A stretch of DNA of 64,000 bases from NCBI GenBank assembly GCA_038209775.1, contig JBBQXK010000015.1:1-64000 (forward strand), given 5' to 3'. Of this stretch, positions 25,769 through 34,638 are shown piece by piece. The notes beneath the pieces are model-generated. The model saw nothing but the letters and a program-made list of their open reading frames with translations, did no database searches and was not told the DNA's origin. Each line of letters starts with the position of its first letter. The stretch's first letter is position 1. This DNA comes from JBBQXK01 sp038209775 (GTDB lineage Bacteria > Pseudomonadota > Alphaproteobacteria > Rhodobacterales > Rhodobacteraceae). The translations under genes and the position numbers were made by a program.

Positions 25769-27229
25769 ATGACTTTCAAAAGAATTGCAACAGCCTGTGT
25801 TGCCTTCAGCCTTGTTGCCACCCCCGCGCAGCAGGTTGCAGCAGACAATGCGCTGGTCGGCGGGCTGATCGGCGGCATCATCGGTGGCGTGATCGTCAAC
25901 GAGGCCAACAAGAACCGCGCCCGCAAAAGCAGCGGCAGCGGCACCAGCAAACGCAAGACCTATACCTCGTCGTCGTCCGGCATCTCGTCGGCGCAGCGCG
26001 AACAGAACCGCGAAGTGCAGACGGCGCTGAACTATTTCGGGTTCCCGGTCGGCACGCCCGACGGGTCCATCGGGCCGAAGTCGCGGTCGGCGATTGCCGA
26101 GTATCAGGCGACGATGGGCTTTCCCGGCACCGGCCAGTTGAACGACTTCGAGCGTGACGTGCTGGTGTCGTCCTATTACCGCGCGCAATCGGGCGGGGCC
26201 ACGACGGCCACGCTGATGGCGACCAACCCGCGCGGCCCCAAGGGCGTGCTGATCGCCTGGAAGGACGAGCGTCTGGGGATCGGCACCCCGCAGGGCACGC
26301 TGGCCGCAGGCACGGGTCTGGGCGCCGCAACCTTTGCCGCAGCCCCGGTGGTGACCGGTGCGGTGGCCCCTGCCTTTCCCACGTTCGAGGCGGCCCCGGT
26401 GGTGCCAGCCGCACCCGTCAGCGCTCTGCCGCAATTCATGGCGCAGGGGGCAGCGTCGGTGTCGCTGGCGTCGATGTGTTCGCAGGTGTCGGTGGTGACC
26501 AACACCAACGGCGGCTACATGACGCAACTGAACATGTCGGACCCCACGGTCGCGCTGTCGGAACAGTTCTGCATTGGCCGCAACTATGCCATCGCGCAAA
26601 GCGAAGACATGGTGTCAAAGGTCGCAGGCTTTACCCCGCAGCAGATCGCCGACCAGTGCGCAAGCTTTGGGCCGGTGATGAAAGAACATGTCGCGGCCAT
26701 TTCGCTCAAGCCCAGGCAGGCGGTGATCGACGGCGTGCTGGGCTTTGTGACGGCGTCGGGCATGGCACCGGCGCAACTGGCGGGCACGGCGAAAATCTGT
26801 CTTGGTCTTGGCTACAAGGTGGACAACACCGAACTGGCCATCGGGTCGGCGCTGTTGCTGGGGGTGTTGGGCGAGCGTGCTTACGGCGAGCTGATCGGCC
26901 ACCATCTGGCGCAGGGCATCGGGGCCACGCCCCGGCCTGACCTGTCGATTGCCTGGTTCGAAGAGTCGCTTGGCGACCCCTACGAGCCGATCGTGCAGAT
27001 CTTTGCGCCGCAGATGCCCGACCGCGCCGGTCTGATCCGCATGGCCGCCTATGCCAAGGCCGGGCAACCGATGCCCGGCGGGTCGATTGGTGCGGGGATT
27101 GCGGTTCAACCGGCGCTGGTGCCCGCACCGGCGGTGCCCACGTTCGTCGCCCCCGAGGCGGCGCCGGCCGCACAGCCCGAGGCAAGCGGCGGGTTCGGGT
27201 TCAAGATCCCGTTCCTGTCGAACCCCTGA
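25769..27229 (+). CDS. Secreted protein with peptidoglycan-binding domain
   Basis: This 486-residue protein has an N-terminal signal peptide (MTFKRIATACVAFSLVATPA, cleavage near AA-DN). A glycine-rich stretch (GGLIGGIIGGVIVNEANKNR, about 31-50) follows and could insert in a membrane, then a Ser/Lys-rich linker. A PG_binding_1-type domain spans about 81-131 with VQTALNYFGFPVGTPDGSIG and SRSAIAEYQATMGFPGTGQL. The 300-residue C-terminal part has no recognised fold. It has four to six conserved-looking Cys (ASMCSQV, EQFCIGRN, ADQCASFG, AKICLGLG), which may form disulfides in the periplasm. It probably binds the cell wall; an enzymatic role cannot be shown. Confidence 0.8.
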   Translation: MTFKRIATACVAFSLVATPAQQVAADNALVGGLIGGIIGGVIVNEANKNRARKSSGSGTSKRKTYTSSSSGISSAQREQNREVQTALNYFGFPVGTPDGSIGPKSRSAIAEYQATMGFPGTGQLNDFERDVLVSSYYRAQSGGATTATLMATNPRGPKGVLIAWKDERLGIGTPQGTLAAGTGLGAATFAAAPVVTGAVAPAFPTFEAAPVVPAAPVSALPQFMAQGAASVSLASMCSQVSVVTNTNGGYMTQLNMSDPTVALSEQFCIGRNYAIAQSEDMVSKVAGFTPQQIADQCASFGPVMKEHVAAISLKPRQAVIDGVLGFVTASGMAPAQLAGTAKICLGLGYKVDNTELAIGSALLLGVLGERAYGELIGHHLAQGIGATPRPDLSIAWFEESLGDPYEPIVQIFAPQMPDRAGLIRMAAYAKAGQPMPGGSIGAGIAVQPALVPAPAVPTFVAPEAAPAAQPEASGGFGFKIPFLSNP

Positions 27230-27317
27230 GGCCGTGGCAAATCCGGTGAGGGGGCAAAGATTGCCCCTTCCCATCGCGCCGGCGCTTCGCTAGACACCCG
27301 CGCAGTCGATGGTACAT

Positions 27318-27404
27318 GCGGATGTGGCGGAATTGGTAGACGCGCAGCGTTGAGGTCGCTGTTCTTTAATCGGAGTGAAAGTTCGAGTCTTTTCATCCGC
27401 ACCA
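27318..27404 (+). tRNA. tRNA-Leu (GAG anticodon)
   Basis: The 87-base gene has a 7-bp acceptor stem (GCGGATG with CATCCGC), a D-loop with GGTAGAC, the anticodon loop TTGAGGT with anticodon GAG, a long variable arm typical of class II tRNAs, and a T-loop GTTCGAGTC. CCA is encoded at 27402-27404. A short hairpin with a T run follows. Confidence 0.95.
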
Positions 27405-27418
27405 ATCGACTGAGAAAT

Positions 27419-27451
27419 GCCGTGTTGCCTTAATGGGTTGCACGGCTTTTT
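27419..27451 (+). terminator. Terminator after tRNA-Leu
   Basis: GCCGTG (27419-27424) and CACGGC (27441-27446) pair across a 16-base loop and are followed directly by TTTTT. It lies 14 bases past the tRNA. The remaining bases up to 27635 show no gene. Confidence 0.75.
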
Positions 27452-27635
27452 CATTTCAGACCCGGCTTCCATGGCACCTTTCGCAAGTGGCTTGCAGGAT
27501 CGCACCATCATGCTCGTCGCAAATCGCATCCCGACGCATCAGAAGGATGCATTCGGTGTCGTGACCTGCCAGGGGTCATTCATCCGCCCACGACCAAAGC
27601 GCTGTGGTCATTTGCGCCTGTTGGCGCGCCAGGGG

Positions 27636-28571
27636 TCAGGGCAGGATGTGCAGCCAGCCCCAGGTGGTGAACAGGCAAAGCCCCGTCGCGATCAGCACCG
27701 ATGACGCCGACACCCGCTGTGCCGCACCGTACAGGTTGGCGTAGAGATAGGCGTTGACCCCCGGCGCCATGGCGGCGGTGATGACGGCCGACCGCATCTG
27801 ATCGGTACCAAGGCCGAAGCTGCGGCCAAGGGCAAAGGTCACGGCGGGATGCAGGATCAGCGATATGGTGCAGACCATCAGGATCGCCCGCATGTCGCCT
27901 GCCGGGCGGTATCGGTTCAGGACACCGCCCAGCCCGAACAGCGCCGCCGGGATGGCGGCGGCCACCAGCATGTCCACCGCCGACCATACCACCCCCGGCA
28001 AGGGCAGGCCGGTCAGGTTGACCGTCAGCCCCGCCAGAATGCCGATGACCAGCGGTTGCGACAGAAGCGTGCGCGCGATCTGGCGGATCAGGGCATTGGC
28101 CGACAGCCCCTTGCCGCGCGACCGCATCATCTCCATCGCCGCGATCCCTGCGCCGTAAAGGATCGGCGCGTGGACCGAGATGATGGCATAGTTGCCCGCA
28201 AGGGCTGCGGTGCCATAGGCCCGCTCGGTGATCGGCAGACCCAGAAGCAGGGTGTTCGAGAACGCCGACGTAAACCCCACCGACAGGGCATCGACCGGCG
28301 TGCGCCCGAAGAACGCCCGCGCGCCCAAGTACCCCGTGACGTAGCACGCAAGGACACCCAGATAGAATGCCGCCATCAGCCCCGGATCATAGGCCCCCGA
28401 CAGATCCAGCCGCGCCACGCCCCGGAACAACAGGCAGGGCACCGCGAAATTCTGCGCAAAGCGCATCAGGGCATCGACGCCCGCATCATCGAACAGCCCC
28501 GTCCGGGCGGCGGCATAGCCCGCCCCCAGGATCAGGAACACTGGCAGGATGACGTCCAGAAGCGCCTGCAA
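27636..28571 (-). CDS. AEC-family transporter (auxin efflux carrier-like)
   Basis: This 311-residue inner-membrane protein has about ten hydrophobic helices and belongs to the bile/arsenite/riboflavin or AEC superfamily. Visible parts are VILPVFLILGAGYAAARTGL at the start, LRFAQNFAVPCLLFRGVARL, FTSAFSNTLLLGLPITERAYG (about 97-117, the characteristic N-terminal unwound region) and FGLGGVLNRYRPAG. Bacterial members often export organic acids such as malate. It is 4 bases behind the MBL hydrolase gene on the same strand, so it is probably last in the operon that starts at dac or tmk. Confidence 0.88.
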   Translation of the reverse strand: MQALLDVILPVFLILGAGYAAARTGLFDDAGVDALMRFAQNFAVPCLLFRGVARLDLSGAYDPGLMAAFYLGVLACYVTGYLGARAFFGRTPVDALSVGFTSAFSNTLLLGLPITERAYGTAALAGNYAIISVHAPILYGAGIAAMEMMRSRGKGLSANALIRQIARTLLSQPLVIGILAGLTVNLTGLPLPGVVWSAVDMLVAAAIPAALFGLGGVLNRYRPAGDMRAILMVCTISLILHPAVTFALGRSFGLGTDQMRSAVITAAMAPGVNAYLYANLYGAAQRVSASSVLIATGLCLFTTWGWLHILP

Positions 28572-28575
28572 CCGC

Positions 28576-29379
28576 TCAGTCCCCGGCGGGCAGGTCGATC
28601 ACCATGCCGTCATGGGCGGGGGTGATGTGGGCGGGGGTTTCGGCATCGACGGTCGCGTGGTCCAGATCGACGTGCATGTTGGTCAGGATGGCGCGTGCGG
28701 GCTTGGCGCGGGCGATCCATTCCAGCGTCATCGCCAGATGCGCATGGGTGGGGTGGGGGCGGCGGCGCAGGGCGTCGACGATCCAGACGGCGAGGTTGTC
28801 AAGGAAGGGCCAGCTTGCCTCGGGGATGCCGACGGCGTCGGGCAGATAGGCGAGGTTGCCGATACGGAACCCAAGGGCATCCATCGATCCGTGATCGGCG
28901 GCAAAGGGTTCCAGCCGCACCGCGCCGCCCGGCCCGTCGATGGTGACGGGGCCGTCGATGGTGAACAGGTCCAGGATCGGCGGATAGGGTGACCCGTGCG
29001 GTTGGACAAAGGCATAGCCAAAGCGGGACATCAGCGCCTCTTGCGTCGGCCCGTCGGCCCAGACCGGCAGGCGGGCGCGCATGTTGAACACGATCTGGCG
29101 CAGGTCGTCGATGCCGTGGACGTGGTCGGCGTGGCTATGGGTGTAGACGACGGCATCCAGCGTGCCGACGCGCGCCGACAGCAACTGTTCGCGCATGTCG
29201 GGCGAGGTGTCGATCAGGACGCGGGTGGTGCCCGCCGCACCCACACGCTCGACCAGCAGCGAACAGCGGCGGCGGTGGTTCCTGGGGTTCGCGGGGTCGC
29301 AATCGCCCCAATCATTGCCCAGACGCGGCACGCCGCCCGATGATCCGCAGCCAAGAATGGTAAAGCGCATCCGGTCCAT
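28576..29379 (-). CDS. MBL-fold metallo-hydrolase, PhnP-like
   Basis: This 267-residue metallo-beta-lactamase-fold protein has the metal motif HSHADHVHG at residues 81-89. Its opening MRFTILGCGSSGGVPRLGNDWGD fits the PhnP/RNase Z-like branch, which includes cyclic phosphodiesterases. Other metal ligands are likely in AADHGSMD (about 160-167) and NMHVDLDH (about 234-241). The ATG overlaps the tatD stop by one base. A true substrate is unknown; no phosphonate genes are nearby. A start three codons later (MRFTIL) is also possible. Confidence 0.9.
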   Translation of the reverse strand: MDRMRFTILGCGSSGGVPRLGNDWGDCDPANPRNHRRRCSLLVERVGAAGTTRVLIDTSPDMREQLLSARVGTLDAVVYTHSHADHVHGIDDLRQIVFNMRARLPVWADGPTQEALMSRFGYAFVQPHGSPYPPILDLFTIDGPVTIDGPGGAVRLEPFAADHGSMDALGFRIGNLAYLPDAVGIPEASWPFLDNLAVWIVDALRRRPHPTHAHLAMTLEWIARAKPARAILTNMHVDLDHATVDAETPAHITPAHDGMVIDLPAGD

Positions 29380-30173
29380 CAGGCGGCCTTGCTGAAAAGG
29401 CGGTCAAAGTTGGCCGATGTGATGCGGGCAAACTCGGGCAGGGTAAGGCCATAGATGGCGGCGCCTGCGGCGGCGGTATGGGCGGTATAGGCGGGTTCGT
29501 TCCTGCGCCCGCGATGGGGTGGGGGGGCGAGATAGGGGCTGTCGGTTTCCAACAGGATGCGGTCGAGCGGCGCGCCTTGAAAGATCGCGCGCAGGTTGTG
29601 GGATTTGGGGAAGGCCGCGATGCCCGACATCGAGAGATAAAACCCCAGCGACAGCGCCACCTCGGCCAATGCCGCACCGGATGAAAAGCAGTGCATCACG
29701 CATGTATATGCCCCCGCACGATGTTCCTCGGACAGGATGCGCGCCATGTCATCATCCGCCGCCCGCGCGTGAATGATCAGCGGCAGGCCGGTCTGGCGCG
29801 CGGCCTCGATATGGATGCGCAGCGAAGCTTGCTGAACTGCGGCGGTGTCGGCGGTGTAGTGATAGTCCAGCCCCGTCTCGCCGATCCCCACCATGCGGGG
29901 ATGGCGGGCGATGGCCACCAGTTGCGCCACGCTGACAGGCGGTTCCTCGGCCACGCGCATCGGGTGGATGCCTGCGGCATAGAACACGCCCGGCTGGGTT
30001 TCGGCGATGGCACGCACCACCGGTTCGGCGTCCAGCCGGGTGCAGATGGTGACCATCCGCGTGACCCCTGCGGCATGGGCGCGGGCGACCACGGCGGGCA
30101 GTTCGTCAGCGAAGTCGGGGAAATCAAGGTGGCAGTGGCTGTCGACAAGCAAGGGCAGGCTATCTGCGATCAT
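29379..30173 (-). CDS. tatD: TatD-family metal-dependent deoxyribonuclease
   Basis: This 264-residue TIM-barrel hydrolase belongs to the TatD/YcfH family, with reported 3'-5' exonuclease activity on DNA or RNA ends. Metal ligands are H13 and H15 in VDSHCHLDFPDF, Glu in GIGETGLDYHY (about 94-104), His in LIIHARAADDD (about 131-141), and Asp in LLETDSPYLAPPPHRGRRNEP. The start ATG 30173 overlaps the holB 3' end by 14 bases. The tmk-holB-tatD order is common in bacteria. Confidence 0.95.
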   Translation of the reverse strand: MIADSLPLLVDSHCHLDFPDFADELPAVVARAHAAGVTRMVTICTRLDAEPVVRAIAETQPGVFYAAGIHPMRVAEEPPVSVAQLVAIARHPRMVGIGETGLDYHYTADTAAVQQASLRIHIEAARQTGLPLIIHARAADDDMARILSEEHRAGAYTCVMHCFSSGAALAEVALSLGFYLSMSGIAAFPKSHNLRAIFQGAPLDRILLETDSPYLAPPPHRGRRNEPAYTAHTAAAGAAIYGLTLPEFARITSANFDRLFSKAA

Positions 30174-31329
30174 TCCGGCCACCCTCGAACGCGCGCGTGC
30201 CTGCTGCCGTTTCCAGCCTGAGAAGCATATCCAGCAGAAGTGCGGCAGGGTCAAGGTTGACCGCCCGCCCCTGACGCACCCGCGCCCCCAGCGTCTGTGC
30301 CAGATCGGCCCAGTTGCGCGCCGATGCGGCATCGGGACACAGGCGCGCGAACAGTGCGGCCTCACCCGGTGCGGCCTCGGGGGCGGGGGTGGCGGTGGCG
30401 CCCTGACGGGCAAGGCGGGCCAGGAACAGGTCGATCAGCGTCACCGTCATGTCGAACGTGGCCTCGGCCCCGCGCCGGGCCGCCGCCTCGGTCAGGGCCA
30501 ATGCGCGGGGACGGTCAAGGCGGGGCAGGGTGGCTGCAAGGGCCACGATGCTGCGGTAAAGGGCAAGGCCGTCGTGCTGCGCCAGCCGGATGGCACCGCC
30601 GACCGAACCCCCGGCAAGCGCCGACAGGGCGGCGGGGTTATCTGCCGCGACACCGGCCTGTGCCAGGGCTGCCGCCATGTTTTCGGGCGACAGGGGCGCC
30701 AGACGCAAGGCCCGGCATCGCGACCGGATGGTGGGCAACAGGCGGGCGGGCTGGTGCGCCACGATCAGGAACGTGGCGTCCTTTGGCGGTTCCTCCAGCA
30801 ACTTCAGCAGGGCATTCGCGGCGGCGGGGTTCAGGTCATCCGCCGCGTCAATGATCGCCACGCGGCGGCCACCATCGGCGGCGGACAGGGTGAAGAACGA
30901 CTTCATCCGCCGCACCTCGTCGACCGAGATCACCGACATGAGGTCGGTCCGCTTGTCGTTCGGCCCCCGGCGCAACAGGTAAAGGCGCGGCTCGGACAGG
31001 GCCGTGACGCGGCGCATCACCGGGTCATCCGGGTTCACGTCCAGCGTGGCGGGGGGCGGCGGCGCGCCGAACATGCCGCCATCATCTGCCGGTTCCGCCA
31101 GCAGAAACCGCGCGATGCGCCAGGCCAGCGTGGCCTTGCCCAAGCCTTCGGGGCCGGTCAGAAGCCAGGCATGATGCATCCGGCCCGCGTTGTACGCGGC
31201 CAGAAACGCCGCCTCGGCTTCGTATTGGCCATAAAGCCGGGCGGTTTCGCGCGGATGGGGGGCCCCTTCGACGCGGTCGGGTTCGGGCAGGGGGGCTGCA
31301 TCCTCGTCGGCCTTGGGCGCGCGGGCCAT
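30160..31329 (-). CDS. holB: DNA polymerase III delta-prime subunit
   Basis: This is a clamp-loader subunit of the replicative polymerase. It has 389 residues, including an N-terminal extension common in alphaproteobacteria. The P-loop is intact as LTGPEGLGKATLAWRIAR (about 57-74), unlike in E. coli. Next come VRRMKSFFTLSAADGGRRV, the Walker B-like VAIIDAADDLNPAAANALLK and LLEEPPKDATFLIVAH, and the sensor region LLPTIRSRCRALRL. The usual zinc-binding cysteines are not evident, which is a known variation. It lies between tmk and tatD in one transcript. Confidence 0.94.
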   Translation of the reverse strand: MARAPKADEDAAPLPEPDRVEGAPHPRETARLYGQYEAEAAFLAAYNAGRMHHAWLLTGPEGLGKATLAWRIARFLLAEPADDGGMFGAPPPPATLDVNPDDPVMRRVTALSEPRLYLLRRGPNDKRTDLMSVISVDEVRRMKSFFTLSAADGGRRVAIIDAADDLNPAAANALLKLLEEPPKDATFLIVAHQPARLLPTIRSRCRALRLAPLSPENMAAALAQAGVAADNPAALSALAGGSVGGAIRLAQHDGLALYRSIVALAATLPRLDRPRALALTEAAARRGAEATFDMTVTLIDLFLARLARQGATATPAPEAAPGEAALFARLCPDAASARNWADLAQTLGARVRQGRAVNLDPAALLLDMLLRLETAAGTRAFEGGRNDRR

Positions 31330-31332
31330 GGG

Positions 31333-31950
31333 TCAGGCCCGGGCGTCATGGGCGGCCAGCACCCGGGCGGCCACGGCATCGGGTGATCCTGCACCGTCGA
31401 TCACCCGGAACCTTTCGGGGTGGGCGCGGGCAAGGTCCAGGAACCCCGCACGCAGCCGCGCCTGCAGCCCCTCACCCATCGCCTCGAACCGCAGTTCGTG
31501 GCCGGCGCGGGTTTCGGCGCGGTTGAGGCCAAGTGCGGGGTCGATGTCGATGAGGAACGTGCGGTCAGGCTCGACCCCGATCACCCGGGCGTGCAGGTCA
31601 TCGACCATGGCGCGCAACGATGCCCCGTTCCCGCGCGCGATGCCCTGATACATGCGTGTCGAATCCGCGAAACGGTCGGTGATGACAACACCGCCACGCG
31701 CCAGTGCCGGGCGGATGGTGCGTTCCAGATGGTCGCGCCGCGCGGCGGTGAACAACAGGATCTCGGTCTCGGGCGACCAGCGGTCAGGGTCGCCGGTCAG
31801 GACCAGCCGCCGGATTTCCTCGGCCCCCGGACTGCCGCCCGGTTCGCGGGTCAGAGTGACGTCCATTCCCCGCGCGCGCAGCGCCTCAGTCAGAAGGCGG
31901 CTTTGCGTCGATTTGCCGGAACCGTCGATCCCCTCAAAGCTGAGGAACAT
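31333..31950 (-). CDS. tmk: Thymidylate kinase
   Basis: This enzyme phosphorylates dTMP to dTDP. It has 205 residues. The P-loop is FEGIDGSGKSTQ (about 5-16). The DR-x motif is VVITDRFADSTRMYQG (about 88-103), and REPGGSPGAEEIR (about 35-47) forms the LID-related dTMP contact. LIDIDPALGLNRAETRAG precedes the LID region. It overlaps the stop of dac by one base and is followed 3 bases later by holB, which ties nucleotide supply and replication genes together. Confidence 0.97.
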   Translation of the reverse strand: MFLSFEGIDGSGKSTQSRLLTEALRARGMDVTLTREPGGSPGAEEIRRLVLTGDPDRWSPETEILLFTAARRDHLERTIRPALARGGVVITDRFADSTRMYQGIARGNGASLRAMVDDLHARVIGVEPDRTFLIDIDPALGLNRAETRAGHELRFEAMGEGLQARLRAGFLDLARAHPERFRVIDGAGSPDAVAARVLAAHDARA

Positions 31951-33116
31951 CAGCTTGCAGGCGCGGGCGCGCCCATGATCTGTATGCGCAGCGCCGCCGC
32001 CGCGGCGCCCAACCGCGTGACGAACCCGCCGCGCGGAACATCCGTTTCGGCCAGAAGCGGATAGCGCAGGTCGGGCATGCCCGGCACATGCACGATCAGT
32101 TCCGCCACGGCCGTGCCCGCCTGCACCGGCGCCACGAGGGGGCCGTTATAGACCACGTCCGCCGTCACCCCGCCCTGAACCTGTGCCGGCAAAAGGGCGG
32201 TCACATCGGATGCGGGCACCAGCCCCACGGTCACGGCGGCCCCCATGAACACCTCGGCCTCGGCTACGCGGGTGCCGCTTTTCGCCAGCGTCTTGCTGAC
32301 GAACTGGCGAAAGGCCCAGTTGACGACGGCCTGACTTTCCTCGGCCCGCGCCACTTCGCTGTCCAGCCCGGTGATGACGAAGATCACCCGCCGGTCGCCG
32401 CGCTTGGCCGATCCGACCAGGCCATAGCCTGCTTCCTTGGTATGTCCGGTCTTCAACCCGTCCGCCACCCAGTCGCCGCCGGAGATGCGCAGCAGCGGGT
32501 TGCGGTTCTGGCTGTTGGCGGGGGCGCGGTCCTTGTAGTTGTATTCGGTCTGGCCGAAGTAATGGTAGAACTCGGGGAAATCGACGATCAGCCGTTTCGC
32601 CAAGATGCCAAGATCGCGCATGCTCATCTCATGCCCGGCCGCAGGCCAGCCAGAGGCGTTCTTGAAGGTCGAGTGGGTCATCCCCAGCGCGCGACCGCGT
32701 TCGGTCATCTGATTGCCAAAGGTGTCTTCGCTGCCCGCCAGCCCCTCGGCCACCACCACACAGGCGTCGTTGCCGGAATTGATGATGATGCCCTGGATCA
32801 GTTCCTGCACATTGGGCGTGTCAAGTTCGCTCAGGAACATGGTCGATCCGCCCATGGCATGCGCCCGGGCGGAGACGGGGAACGTCGTCTCCATCGTCAC
32901 GCGCCCGTCGCGCAGCGCCTCGAACAGCATGTTCAGCGTCATCAGTTTCGACATCGACGCGGGCGGCAGTGGCTGATCCGCGTTCTTGTCCATCAGCACG
33001 GTGCCGCTGGTCACGTCATAGACCCAGGCCGCATCCGCGCGGGTGTCAAAGGCGCTGGAAGGGCCGGTGGACAGGATCAGAAGCGTGGCGAACAGCAGCC
33101 GTTTCAGCATGGGCAT
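31950..33116 (-). CDS. D-alanyl-D-alanine carboxypeptidase (DacA/DacC type)
   Basis: This periplasmic penicillin-binding protein trims the terminal D-Ala from peptidoglycan pentapeptides. The 388-residue protein has a signal peptide (MPMLKRLLFATLLILS, cleavage near SSA-FD). All three motifs of the SxxK family are present: SMSK (54-57), SGN (114-116) and KTG (222-224, in DGLKTGHTKEAGYGLVGS). A C-terminal PBP5-type domain (about 285-375) follows. The last hydrophobic residues (LGAAAAALRIQIM) could be the amphipathic membrane anchor. It lies in a row with the SPOR lipoprotein gene upstream and tmk downstream. Confidence 0.95.
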   Translation of the reverse strand: MPMLKRLLFATLLILSTGPSSAFDTRADAAWVYDVTSGTVLMDKNADQPLPPASMSKLMTLNMLFEALRDGRVTMETTFPVSARAHAMGGSTMFLSELDTPNVQELIQGIIINSGNDACVVVAEGLAGSEDTFGNQMTERGRALGMTHSTFKNASGWPAAGHEMSMRDLGILAKRLIVDFPEFYHYFGQTEYNYKDRAPANSQNRNPLLRISGGDWVADGLKTGHTKEAGYGLVGSAKRGDRRVIFVITGLDSEVARAEESQAVVNWAFRQFVSKTLAKSGTRVAEAEVFMGAAVTVGLVPASDVTALLPAQVQGGVTADVVYNGPLVAPVQAGTAVAELIVHVPGMPDLRYPLLAETDVPRGGFVTRLGAAAAALRIQIMGAPAPAS

Positions 33117-33157
33117 TCTCGTTCAACGAAGGGCGGGCATTCAGCGAAGTGCGGCGT

Positions 33158-34201
33158 TCAGCGGGACACGGGGTAGGCATCGGCAAAACCCGCCGCCTTG
33201 ACCGAGGCCAGCGTGGCCGTGCGGTCGGGGGCGTCGGCCACAACGCTCCAGAACGTCTTGCCCTGGCTTTTCTCGGTCAGCTTGCGGGCGGCGATGCCCT
33301 TGGAGGTCAGCATCTTGACCGCCCGGTCGGCATTCGTCTCGACCGAGAAGATGCCGATCTGGATCAGCCCGGGACGGCCCGCAGGCTTTGCCGTTGCGGG
33401 CTGTGCGACAGGTGCCTTTGGTGCGGCGGAAGCGGCGACCGGGATCGGCGTTGCAGTGATGGCTCCGGTTGCAAGGGCCGTCGCGTCAACCGGATCGTCG
33501 GTGGTGAGTGCAGCCGTTTCAACCGTAGCCTCGGCGGCGCGGCGCTTGCCGAAAAGCCAGCCTTTCTTGGGCTTCGGGGCCTCGATGGCGGGCTCGGCTG
33601 CGGCAAGCGCGGTGTCGTCAAGGGGCGTGGCGGCAATCGGGGCCTTCGTCGCGGGGGGGGGCGTCGCAGGCTGACCCTCGGCGCGGTCGATGGCGGCTGC
33701 CGCAAGTGCGGTCGTATCGACCGCCTCGTTGGCATCAAGGATTGGCTTCGTCGCATCTGTCGCAGGGGCCGTCTCGGCCTCCTCGCGCCGCAGTGCCGTG
33801 ACGTTCAGCTTCGACGGCTGGCCCGCCAGAATACCCAGTGCCGCCGCCGCATCCGACGAGATCTGCAGCGTGGGTCCGGGGTTAAGCCGTTCACGCCGGA
33901 ACAGCGCGCCGATCACGAACTTGCCGTTGGCCGGGTTGCGCAGGATCACCCGCTCGGGGTCAACCGCGTCGGGCGAGGCGACCCAGACCCCACCCAGCGA
34001 CGGCCTGCCATCCCAGAGTGCGGCATCCGAAACCTGAAACACCTGCGGCGCCTCGACATCGCGGTCAACCAGCCTGACCGAAGTTGCCGCACGCGCCACG
34101 GGTGCATCTTCCGTGCCCCCGTCCAGCGCCTTTTCGCAGCCCGAAAGCGCCGTGGCTGCCACCGATGCGAGGATGATAGCCCTGATCGTTGCCCGTTCCA
34201 T
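33158..34201 (-). CDS. SPOR-domain lipoprotein
   Basis: This 347-residue protein begins with a lipoprotein signal peptide, MERATIRAIILASVAATALS followed by GC, with the lipobox LSGC and Cys22 as the lipidated residue. The middle (about 130-270) is a low-complexity Ala/Pro/Thr-rich linker. The C-terminal 75 residues form a SPOR domain, with GLIQIGIFSVETNADRAVKM and GKTFWSVVADAPDRTATLA, which binds denuded septal peptidoglycan. RlpA-like proteins share this layout, but a double-psi barrel is not clearly visible here. It precedes dac by 41 bases, suggesting a joint role in cell-wall remodelling. In-frame ATGs at 34219 and 34228 are alternative starts; 34201 has the better GGGGA site. Confidence 0.82.
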   Translation of the reverse strand: MERATIRAIILASVAATALSGCEKALDGGTEDAPVARAATSVRLVDRDVEAPQVFQVSDAALWDGRPSLGGVWVASPDAVDPERVILRNPANGKFVIGALFRRERLNPGPTLQISSDAAAALGILAGQPSKLNVTALRREEAETAPATDATKPILDANEAVDTTALAAAAIDRAEGQPATPPPATKAPIAATPLDDTALAAAEPAIEAPKPKKGWLFGKRRAAEATVETAALTTDDPVDATALATGAITATPIPVAASAAPKAPVAQPATAKPAGRPGLIQIGIFSVETNADRAVKMLTSKGIAARKLTEKSQGKTFWSVVADAPDRTATLASVKAAGFADAYPVSR

Positions 34202-34407
34202 GCCTGAAATCCCCAACATCTTGCGCATTCTTTGGCGCGCTTTGCCCTGCTCATCGCGCATGTCCCGCGCGTTGACGGCATCATAACGGGAACTCGCCCG
34301 TGTGGGAAGTGTGCGCCCGAGGTTCGGCGGATATCGGCACCGAAGCCACAGCCGCGCCGCCCGTGCGCCTTGCCACGCCCGTTGCGCTTGCCTATGACGT
34401 CGCGGCG

Positions 34408-34497
34408 GGAAGTGTGGCCGAGTGGTTTAAGGCTCTAGTCTTGAAAACTAGCGTGCGGGGAACCGTACCGTGGGTTCGAATCCCACCGCTTCCGCCA
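34408..34497 (+). tRNA. tRNA-Ser (TGA anticodon)
   Basis: The 90-base gene has acceptor stem GGAAGTG with CGCTTCC (one G-T pair), a D-loop GTGGTTTAAGGC, the anticodon loop CTTGAAA with anticodon TGA, an extended variable arm, and the T-loop GTTCGAATC. CCA is encoded at 34495-34497. Confidence 0.96.
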
Positions 34498-34638
34498 TGT
34501 TCGCCGGGCGATCTGAACGGCGAAGGCCAGACCTGCATCCAAAAAATGATGTTGACTTCAGTTTCACTATGGGTTCGTTTTCCTTGGCGGGCGCTCGGGT
34601 TTCAAAAGGCGCCCGGATGCCTTTAGGGATGGGTTGCC